Positions 1-4,698 of a stretch of 5,103 bases of DNA are shown here, piece by piece. How positions within the stretch are numbered: the first letter of the stretch is position 1; every line of letters begins with the position of its first letter. The notes below the pieces were generated by a model. That model searched no databases. It saw only the letters and a program-made list of their open reading frames with translations, and was not told the DNA's origin. Source of the stretch: Thermoplasmata archaeon (lineage in GTDB: Archaea > Thermoplasmatota > Thermoplasmata > UBA184); NCBI GenBank assembly GCA_030039915.1, contig JASHUP010000080.1, positions 1-5,103 of the forward strand, read 5' to 3'. The position numbers and the translations under genes were made by a program.

Positions 1-1
1 C

Positions 2-934
2 GCCGGCGGCGGCATCTACTCGACCGTGCGGGCGACCCGGTCGGCCACGGACGAAGCGCTCCTCGCTGCGAGCGCGGCCCGGCTCGCGCGCATGGGCCGG
101 TGGGGGTCGACCTCGGTCGAGGTGAAATCGGGCTACGCGCTCTCGACCGAGGGCGAGCTCCGCCTCTTACGTCTCGTTCCCCGGCTCGCTCGGCGCACGC
201 GGCTACGGCTCGTGCCGACGTTCCTCGGCGCGCACGCGGTCGCGCCGGAGTACCGGAGTCGGCCCGACGTGTACGTCGACCGCCTCGTGCGTACGGCGCT
301 CCCCGCGGTCGCGTGGGAGCGCCTCGCGCGGTTCTGTGACGTCTTCTGCGAACCCGGGTTCTTCTCCCCGCGCCAGTCCGAGCGGCTCCTTCGCGCCGCG
401 CTCGCCCTCGGTCTCGGCGTGAAGGTCCATGCGGAGGAGTTCGTCTGGTCCGGCGGCGCCCGTCTTGCCGCGGCCCTTCGGGCGGTCTCCGCGGAACACC
501 TCCTCGCCGCCCGCCCCGAGGACCGCGTGCTCCTCGCGAAGGCCGGCGTCACGGCGGTCCTCCTCCCGATCACGGCGCTCGCGGCCGCGCCCGGTCTCCG
601 AAGCCCCGGCCGCGAGATGGTCGACGCCGGCGTCCCGGTCGCCCTCGGCACCGATTGTTCGTCCAACTCCTGGGTGGAGGCGATGCCGCTCGTCCTCGCG
701 CACGCCGTGCACTCCGCACGGCTCTCGCCGGCGGAGGCGCTGACGGCGGCGACCGTCAACGCCGCGCATGCGAGCGGTCTCGAGGACGCCGGAACGATCG
801 CGCCCGGCCGGCCCGCCGACTTTGCCGTCGTCCCGATCCCATCGGTCGACCACCTGGGCTACCGGTTCGACGTCCTTCCGACGTCCGTTTTCCGTCAGGG
901 AAAACCGATTTCTCCGGCGGCGCTCCGTCAGTAA
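2..934 (+). CDS. hutI: Imidazolonepropionase, 5'-truncated by window edge
   Basis: This amidohydrolase-superfamily enzyme hydrolyses 4-imidazolone-5-propanoate to N-formimino-L-glutamate, the third step of histidine degradation, in the cytosol. The frame is open from base 2, so the N-terminus, including the first metal-binding HxH, lies outside the window; 310 residues are visible. Seen, numbering from base 2: a GGGIYSTV stretch at 2-9 typical of HutI, KSGYAL at 42-47, GAHAV with H78, KVHAEE with H143 and E146, SAEHL with H166, and GTD with D218. The H143-H166-D218 spacings (23 and 75 residues) equal those I recall for H249, H272 and D324 of Bacillus subtilis HutI, where H249 and D324 bind the metal. 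The C-terminal HLGYRF (284-289) matches the family's end. One oddity is that the usual DxNPG after the metal Asp reads D-C-S-S-N. The gene ends in TAA at 932-934, 43 bases before the next start. No other hut gene is in view. Related amidohydrolases such as guanine deaminase or HutF fit less well. Confidence 0.93.
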   Translation, partial: AGGGIYSTVRATRSATDEALLAASAARLARMGRWGSTSVEVKSGYALSTEGELRLLRLVPRLARRTRLRLVPTFLGAHAVAPEYRSRPDVYVDRLVRTALPAVAWERLARFCDVFCEPGFFSPRQSERLLRAALALGLGVKVHAEEFVWSGGARLAAALRAVSAEHLLAARPEDRVLLAKAGVTAVLLPITALAAAPGLRSPGREMVDAGVPVALGTDCSSNSWVEAMPLVLAHAVHSARLSPAEALTAATVNAAHASGLEDAGTIAPGRPADFAVVPIPSVDHLGYRFDVLPTSVFRQGKPISPAALRQ

Positions 935-971
935 TTCTAAATAGGAGCGCCCTCCTCCTCGCCCTCGAGGT
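935..971 (+). promoter_or_regulatory. TATA-like box and ribosome-binding site of the 71-residue gene
   Basis: The core AAATAGGAG lies at 939-947, 39 bases ahead of the ATG at 978 and almost touching the hutI stop codon. An archaeal TATA box about 26 bases before the transcription start would give a short leader of roughly 10-15 bases. GAGGT at 967-971, six bases before the ATG, is a good Shine-Dalgarno match. The same 9-base core recurs at 1286-1294 at a similar distance from the next gene. The promoter reading is inference; the sequence and spacing are seen. Confidence 0.5.
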
Positions 972-977
972 CGCCAC

Positions 978-1193
978 ATGGCGGAAAAAGTGGGCAAGGA
1001 GCAAATCAAGCGAGAGAAGGGTTACCTGTACTATCTCGGCAAGGACGGGTATCTCTGGAAGACCCCGACGAAGCTCAACAAGTCCGGTAAGAAGGGACGT
1101 GTCGGGACCGAGAAGATCACCCGCCAAGACGGCTACATGTATTTCCTCGACAAGAAGGGGTTCGTTTCGCGCGCCAAGATGAAGAACGCCTAG
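978..1193 (+). CDS. Small basic protein with internal tandem duplication, function unknown
   Basis: This 71-residue protein has 15 Lys and 4 Arg against 7 acidic residues (net about +12), nine aromatic residues, no Cys, and no signal peptide or membrane segment. It is two copies of one unit: residues 5-28 align without gaps to 42-65 (offset 37), with 11 of 24 identical (V, G, E, I, R, G, Y, Y, L, K, G) and most others conservative. Each unit has the core GY-x-Y-(Y/F)-L-x-K-x-G, which looks like a beta-hairpin turning at K-x-G. A Lys/Gly-rich linker (28-41) joins the copies. The start is secure: an in-frame TAG lies at 942-944, no alternative start follows before 978, and GAGGT sits six bases upstream. 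A hairpin-T7 terminator follows, so it is probably a single-gene transcript. I believe similar short proteins occur as conserved hypotheticals in archaea but cannot verify that. The charge and aromatic pattern suggest nucleic-acid binding, by inference only; no known chromatin protein family (Sac7d, Cren7, Alba) is recognisable. Confidence 0.85.
   Translation: MAEKVGKEQIKREKGYLYYLGKDGYLWKTPTKLNKSGKKGRVGTEKITRQDGYMYFLDKKGFVSRAKMKNA
990..1172 (+). repeat. Coding tandem duplication within the 71-residue gene
   Basis: Bases 990-1061 and 1101-1172 encode the two aligned 24-residue units, separated by 39 bases. The similarity is clear in protein but diverged in DNA, so the duplication is old and the second copy is retained by selection on structure. 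The second copy differs mainly at exposed-looking positions: W27 becomes S64, and D23 becomes K60. Confidence 0.75.
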
Positions 1194-1209
1194 ACGGCGT
1201 CACCCTTTC

Positions 1210-1251
1210 TTGGGGACCTTCCCTCGGGAAGGTTCCCCAATCTCTTTTTTT
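1210..1251 (+). terminator. Hairpin plus T7 terminator after the 71-residue gene
   Basis: TTGGGGA and CCTTCC (from 1210) pair with GGAAGG and TCCCCAA (to 1240), giving about 13 base pairs with a single bulged T and a CTCG loop. TCTC and then seven consecutive T (1245-1251) follow. It begins 17 bases after the TAG of the upstream gene. In archaea the T tract alone can terminate transcription; the strong stem is an addition resembling a bacterial intrinsic terminator. It insulates the basic-protein gene from the zinc-ribbon gene downstream. Confidence 0.82.
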
Positions 1252-1285
1252 CGCGCGGCTCGGGTTCCGGCTCGACTGAACTCCC

Positions 1286-1315
1286 AAATAGGAGGCGAAG
1301 TTTCTCCCCCTAGGA
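1286..1315 (+). promoter_or_regulatory. TATA-like box and weak ribosome-binding site of the zinc-ribbon gene
   Basis: AAATAGGAG at 1286-1294 repeats the core found ahead of the preceding gene, here 36 bases before the ATG at 1322. It lies 34 bases beyond the T7 terminator, where a fresh promoter is expected. AGGA at 1312-1315, six bases before the ATG, is a modest Shine-Dalgarno candidate. The two copies extend to a shared C-Y-AAATAGGAG context. The promoter role is inferred from position and AT-richness in a GC-rich background. Confidence 0.5.
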
Positions 1316-1321
1316 CCGTTC

Positions 1322-1492
1322 ATGGTCTGCCGAAACGACCCGGACGACCCGAGGAAGTGCGAACGCTGCGGCGCTTTCCTCTGGGTCGCCGAGGAAGGGC
1401 TCTACTGCGGGGACTGCGGCGCGATCATGCCCTGTACGATGCGGCTTCTCCCTCCTCCGGAGCCCCGAGCCCCCACGGCGAGGTCGCGCTAG
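1322..1492 (+). CDS. 56-residue zinc-ribbon mini-protein
   Basis: This short frame encodes 56 residues. Cys13-x2-Cys16-Gly and Cys29-x2-Cys32-Gly, twelve residues apart, form the two CxxCG knuckles of a zinc ribbon. W21 and Y28 lie between them as likely core residues, and additional Cys3 and Cys38 flank the ribbon. Residues 43-56 are a Pro/Arg-rich tail, probably disordered. The frame runs ATG to TAG (1490-1492), with AGGA six bases upstream and a TATA-like box 36 bases upstream. Reading frames in other phases overlap this stretch but carry no recognisable domain, whereas this one has a coherent domain from its first codon. Archaea encode many zinc-binding proteins below 70 residues, often small regulators, but no specific function can be assigned. 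It could bind nucleic acid or a protein partner. It is separated from nrdJ by 386 bases, so co-transcription is uncertain. Confidence 0.72.
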   Translation: MVCRNDPDDPRKCERCGAFLWVAEEGLYCGDCGAIMPCTMRLLPPPEPRAPTARSR

Positions 1493-1545
1493 GCGCTCGG
1501 CACCGGCGGGACGGGGCGCTCTCCCCCGATCGGTGCGCGAGCGAC

Positions 1546-1564
1546 CGACGAACGTGCTTCGTCG
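1546..1564. other. Hairpin downstream of the zinc-ribbon gene
   Basis: A perfect 7-bp stem (CGACGAA with TTCGTCG) with a 5-base loop sits 53 bases after the zinc-ribbon stop codon. No T tract follows, so it is a poor terminator by itself. It may stabilise the 3' end of that transcript, or be chance. Confidence 0.3.
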
Positions 1565-1661
1565 ATCCCGCGCGCGGTGGGAAATGCGCAACGAAACTTA
1601 CGCAGTAACGCCCTGTGCGCTTCGAGCGACGCGATTTTCGACCGTGTCGCGATTCGTCCGA

Positions 1662-1691
1662 CCAAGCAGACTTATAGCGGGTCACGCTTGG
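1662..1691 (+). promoter_or_regulatory. Possible internal promoter flanked by an inverted repeat
   Basis: TTATA at 1672-1676 is one of few AT-rich spots in the gap. CCAAGC (1662-1667) and GCTTGG (1686-1691) form perfect inverted arms around it, as an operator overlapping a TATA box would. Transcription would start near 1700 and give nrdJ a leader of about 180 bases, or make a separate small RNA. A 6-bp repeat with an 18-base spacer is weak evidence. Confidence 0.22.
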
Positions 1692-1714
1692 CTCGCACCC
1701 GGAGGGTTTTCACG

Positions 1715-1813
1715 GTGTCCCGCGCGACACCATCGACGTCCTCGACCGCTCCCCACCGGTGCGAAACAGCTCTTCGAGAGGGCCGTTTCAGCGACCGGCC
1801 GCGGAAAGGTTAG
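1715..1813 (+). CDS. Doubtful 32-codon reading frame ahead of nrdJ
   Basis: GTG at 1715 opens 32 codons ending in TAG (1811-1813). GGAGG at 1701-1705 lies nine bases upstream, a good Shine-Dalgarno match, and the TATA-like TTATA is about 40 bases upstream, the spacing seen for the two real small genes. Against it: the peptide is Ser/Thr/Arg-rich with no motif, the start is GTG and sits inside the 1714-1731 hairpin, and the frame stays open for many codons upstream. It might be a leader peptide or nothing. I list it only because the start signals are better than expected. Confidence 0.12.
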   Translation: MSRATPSTSSTAPHRCETALREGRFSDRPRKG

Positions 1814-1817
1814 GGTC

Positions 1818-1871
1818 GCGAAAGGTGTTATTATCGATCGGTCGGGGAGACCCGTCGACCCTTCAGGAGTG
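1818..1871 (+). promoter_or_regulatory. nrdJ promoter (BRE/TATA-like) and ribosome-binding site
   Basis: A purine-rich GCGAAAGG (1818-1825) directly precedes GTTATTATC (1827-1835), which together look like an archaeal BRE and TATA box. Transcription would begin near 1857, giving a leader of about 20 bases. AGGAGTG (1865-1871), seven bases before the ATG at 1879, is the ribosome-binding site. An imperfect inverted repeat (1840-1860) lies between the box and the predicted start. A bacterial -10 reading (TATTAT) is possible, but no -35 element is seen at the proper distance. Confidence 0.55.
1840..1860. repeat. Imperfect inverted repeat at the predicted nrdJ transcription start
   Basis: GGTCG-GGG pairs with CCC-CGACC around an AGA centre, with GT bulged on the right arm, giving eight base pairs. 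It occupies the stretch between the TATA-like box and the ribosome-binding site, where archaeal repressors often bind. It is not the NrdR box of bacteria. It could be an operator, an mRNA hairpin if transcription starts upstream of it, or chance. Confidence 0.3.
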
Positions 1872-1878
1872 AAGTGCA

Positions 1879-4674
1879 ATGGCAATTGCCAAAAAGCGCG
1901 CCGTGCCCGCGCCGGAGGAGTCGGTCCCGCGACCGGCGAACCGGATCGGCCGAGAACCGATTCCCGTCCCGCGCCTCGTGCCCCGCGGCAAGACCGCGTT
2001 CGACACCGTTCAGTGGCGGAGCCACGACGCGGTGATCAAGAACGCGGAAGGGAAGGTCATCTTCGAGCAGAAGGGGATCCGCGCCCCGACCTCGTGGTCA
2101 GAGACGAGCGTCAACATCGCCGCGTCGAAGTACTTCCGCGTCCTTCAGGGACGGCGGGAGAACTCGATCGACGGAATGATCCGGCGGGTCTGCCACTTCA
2201 TGGCGGAACGCGGTCTCGACCTCGGGTACCTCGACACCGCCGATGAGGCGACGACGTTCGAGGAGAGCCTCTCCTACCTGATGGTCCAGCAGATGGCGGC
2301 GTTCAACAGCCCCGTCTGGTTCAACGTCGGCGTCCGCGAGCCGCCCCAGTGCTCCGCGTGCTTCATCCAGTCGATCAGCGACGACATGGACTCGATCCTC
2401 GCGCTCGCGACGAGCGAGGGACGGCTCTTCAAGGGCGGCAGCGGGACCGGCACCAACTTCTCGTCGCTGCGCGGAAGCCGGGAAAAGCTCGCGGGCGGCG
2501 GGATCGCATCCGGACCCGTGTCGTTCATGCGCGCGTTCGACGCCTTGGCGGGTGTCATCAAGTCCGGCGGCACGACGCGTCGCGCCGCGAAGATGGTGAT
2601 CCTCAACATGGACCACCCCGACATCGTCGATTTCATCGACTGCAAGGTCCGCGAGGAGGACAAGGCCGCCGCGCTCATCCGAGAAGGGTACTCGGCGAAC
2701 TTCGACGGCACCGACCCCGATTCCGCCTACGCTTCGATCGCCTACCAGAACGCGAACCACTCGGTTCGGATCCCGGACGCGTTCATGGAGGCGGTGATCC
2801 GCGACAAGGACTGGAAGACTACGAACCGCACCGACCACACGGTCGCCGGCCAGTACCCCGCCCGGGAGCTCTGGCGGAAGCTCGCCTACGCCGCATGGCG
2901 CTGCGGCGACCCCGGTGTCCAGTTCGACGACGTGACGAACGATTGGCACACCTCGCCGAACTCCGGACGGATCAACGCGTCGAACCCGTGCAGCGAGTAC
3001 CTGTTCCTCGACGACTCGGCGTGCAACCTCGCCTCCATCAACCTCATGAAGTTCCTGGACGCGAAGGGCCAGTTCGACATCGAGCTCTACCGTCAGGCCG
3101 TCCGGACGATGATCCTCGCGATGGAGATCATCGTCGACGCCTCGAGCTACCCGACGGCTCCGATCGCCCAGAACTCCCACGATTACCGGCCGCTCGGCCT
3201 CGGCTACGCCAACCTGGGCTCGCTCCTCATGCATTACGGCCTCGCCTACGACTCGGACGCCGGACGCACGCTCGCCGGCGCGGTCTCGGCGTTCCTCTCC
3301 GCAGAGGGCTACCACATGTCCAGCGAGATCGCGAAGCGCGTCGGATCGTTCCCCGGCTTCGAACGGAACCGCGCTCCGATGCTGCGGGTCATGGGCAAGC
3401 ACGCGAAGGCGGCCGCCGAGATCCCGCACACCGACCCCCGCCTGACGCCGTTCGTCCAGGCCGCGGTCGACCGCTGGAACGACACGGTGAAGGCCGGCGA
3501 GCTCTGGGGCTACCGCAACGCCCAGATCTCGGTCATCGCCCCGACCGGCACGATCGGGCTGCTCATGGGCTGCGACACGCTCGGCCTCGAGCCCGAGCTC
3601 TCCCTGGTGAAGGTCAAGAACCTGGTCGGGGGCGGCATCCTGCGCATGGTCAACCGCACCGTGCCGGACGGTCTGGTCGCGCTCGGCTACACGCCCGACG
3701 AGATCCGCGCGATCTCCGAGCACCTCGAGAAGAACGGGACGATCGAAGGGGCTCCCGGGCTCGACGCCGAGGACCTCCCGGTCTTCGACTGCGCGCTCGC
3801 CCCGGCGGGCGGCACGCGGACGATCAGTCCGATGGGCCATCTCAAGATGCTCGCGGCCGTCCAGCCGTTCCTCTCGGGCGGCGCGTCGAAGACGATCAAC
3901 CTCCCGAACGACGCGACGGTCGAGGACATCGAGAAGATCTACCTCGAGGCGTGGAAGGCCGGCATCAAGTCGGTCGCGCTCTACCGCGACGGCTGCAAGG
4001 CGTCCCAGCCGTTCGAGACGGGGAAGGGCCGGACGGCCGCCCCGGGCGGTCCGCGCGGTCCGGCCCGCGAGCGCCTCCCGGACGAGCGCAAGGCGATCAC
4101 GCATCACTTCTCGGTCGGTGGCCACGACGGCTACGTGACGGTCGGACTCTATCCGGACGGCCGCCCCGGCGAGATCTTCTTCCGGGTCACGAAGGAAGGC
4201 TCGACCGTGAACGGGCTCATGGACTCGCTCGGGATCTCGATGTCGATGGCGCTCCAGCACGGGGTGCCGCTCAAGGACCTCGTGCGCAAGCTCGCGCACC
4301 TTCGGTTCGAGCCCGCGGGAGCGACCAACAACCCGAGGATCCGCTTCGCGAAGTCGATCCCCGACTACGTGGCGCGCTGGCTCGCGCTGGAGTTCCTGAC
4401 CGAGGACGACCGTCGGGCGATCGGCCTCGAGGCCCCCGCCGAAGCGAACGGCAACGGCCACAGCGCGAGCCCTCCCGCCGCGGCGAAGTCGAAGACCGCC
4501 CCGGCGCCCCAGACCGTGAAGTTCGAGACCCGAGCGCTCGACACGTTCTCGAGCGACCCCTCGGGCGGCGTGAGCGAGGACGCGCCGTCGTGCGCGATCT
4601 GCGGCGGCATCATGGTCCGCTCGGGCACGTGCTACGCGTGCACCGTCTGCGGTTCCACGAGCGGCTGCTCGTAG
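1879..4674 (+). CDS. nrdJ: Adenosylcobalamin-dependent ribonucleotide reductase, class II
   Basis: This enzyme reduces ribonucleotides (diphosphates, by family) to deoxyribonucleotides using a thiyl radical made from adenosylcobalamin, so it needs no oxygen and no NrdB subunit. It has 931 residues, within the family range. Seen in order: a basic/Pro-rich N-terminus (1-40) with no ATP-cone; FNSPVWFNVG (142-151); SACFI with C161; the NPCSE catalytic loop with N369, C371 and E373; C382 in SACNLAS; PTGTIG (555-560); a TSCPD-type domain at about 740-845; a low-complexity linker (about 850-900); and a C-terminal Cys-rich zinc ribbon (C905, C908, C918, C921, C924, C930). By comparison with Thermotoga maritima NrdJ, C371 is the radical Cys and C161/C382 the redox pair; the 11-residue C371-C382 spacing is the same. 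The C-terminal domain is known in this family to re-reduce the active site. The start is firm: an in-frame TGA (1870-1872) lies two codons upstream of the ATG, with AGGAGTG seven bases before it. The N-terminal region (38-90) resembles the bacterial type of this family. Confidence 0.97.
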   Translation: MAIAKKRAVPAPEESVPRPANRIGREPIPVPRLVPRGKTAFDTVQWRSHDAVIKNAEGKVIFEQKGIRAPTSWSETSVNIAASKYFRVLQGRRENSIDGMIRRVCHFMAERGLDLGYLDTADEATTFEESLSYLMVQQMAAFNSPVWFNVGVREPPQCSACFIQSISDDMDSILALATSEGRLFKGGSGTGTNFSSLRGSREKLAGGGIASGPVSFMRAFDALAGVIKSGGTTRRAAKMVILNMDHPDIVDFIDCKVREEDKAAALIREGYSANFDGTDPDSAYASIAYQNANHSVRIPDAFMEAVIRDKDWKTTNRTDHTVAGQYPARELWRKLAYAAWRCGDPGVQFDDVTNDWHTSPNSGRINASNPCSEYLFLDDSACNLASINLMKFLDAKGQFDIELYRQAVRTMILAMEIIVDASSYPTAPIAQNSHDYRPLGLGYANLGSLLMHYGLAYDSDAGRTLAGAVSAFLSAEGYHMSSEIAKRVGSFPGFERNRAPMLRVMGKHAKAAAEIPHTDPRLTPFVQAAVDRWNDTVKAGELWGYRNAQISVIAPTGTIGLLMGCDTLGLEPELSLVKVKNLVGGGILRMVNRTVPDGLVALGYTPDEIRAISEHLEKNGTIEGAPGLDAEDLPVFDCALAPAGGTRTISPMGHLKMLAAVQPFLSGGASKTINLPNDATVEDIEKIYLEAWKAGIKSVALYRDGCKASQPFETGKGRTAAPGGPRGPARERLPDERKAITHHFSVGGHDGYVTVGLYPDGRPGEIFFRVTKEGSTVNGLMDSLGISMSMALQHGVPLKDLVRKLAHLRFEPAGATNNPRIRFAKSIPDYVARWLALEFLTEDDRRAIGLEAPAEANGNGHSASPPAAAKSKTAPAPQTVKFETRALDTFSSDPSGGVSEDAPSCAICGGIMVRSGTCYACTVCGSTSGCS

Positions 4675-4682
4675 GAGATCGA

Positions 4683-4696
4683 GCGGGCCTCCCCGC
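4683..4696. terminator. Short hairpin between convergent genes, possible terminator
   Basis: GCGGG and CCCGC form a 5-bp stem with a CCTC loop inside the 24 bases separating the nrdJ stop from the stop of the minus-strand transporter gene. Being symmetrical, it could serve both transcripts. No T tract is present on either side and the stem is short, so this is a weak candidate. Confidence 0.2.
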
Positions 4697-4698
4697 GC

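Larger units (their letters stand above)
1493..1878. other. 386-base gap with inverted repeats, no convincing gene
   Basis: No reading frame here, on either strand, has a recognisable domain, and I find no tRNA, SRP RNA, RNase P RNA or cobalamin-riboswitch signature (no B12 box). What it holds: a 7-bp hairpin, CGACGAA with TTCGTCG, at 1546-1564; a TATA-like TTATA at 1672-1676 between 6-bp inverted arms (1662-1667, 1686-1691); a perfect 6-bp hairpin, GGTGTC with GACACC, at 1714-1731; the 8-bp palindrome CACCGGTG at 1754-1761; a nested stem-loop at 1763-1789 (GAAAC with GTTTC outside, CTCT with AGAG inside); a 5-bp stem at 1781-1800 that competes with it; and finally the nrdJ promoter. It may be a long regulated leader for nrdJ or an unrecognised small RNA. 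Each stem alone could be chance in GC-rich DNA. Confidence 0.55.

Noticed and set aside
203..1009. Long minus-strand frame opposite hutI
   Set aside because: Arg/Glu/Gly-rich shadow; the plus-strand frame has conserved HutI motifs throughout.
1210..1608. 132-codon frame covering the terminator and the zinc-ribbon gene
   Set aside because: It begins within the hairpin terminator and has no coherent domain; the phase starting at 1322 gives two CxxCG knuckles instead.
1493..1878. Cobalamin riboswitch ahead of the B12-dependent reductase
   Set aside because: No B12-box-like sequence or recognisable core is present; the stems seen do not match that class.
1577..1885. Other plus- and minus-strand frames of 67-78 codons in the gap before nrdJ
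   Set aside because: No motif, no credible start signal for the full length, and composition as expected from random GC-rich DNA.
1533..2246. 237-codon frame across the gap and the nrdJ start
   Set aside because: It runs through the promoter region, has Arg-rich composition without a domain, and its second half is a shadow of nrdJ.
2098..4461. 787-codon open frame antisense to nrdJ
   Set aside because: It is rich in Arg, Asp, Val and Glu with no domain, and mirrors the GC-rich codon positions of the clear nrdJ frame.
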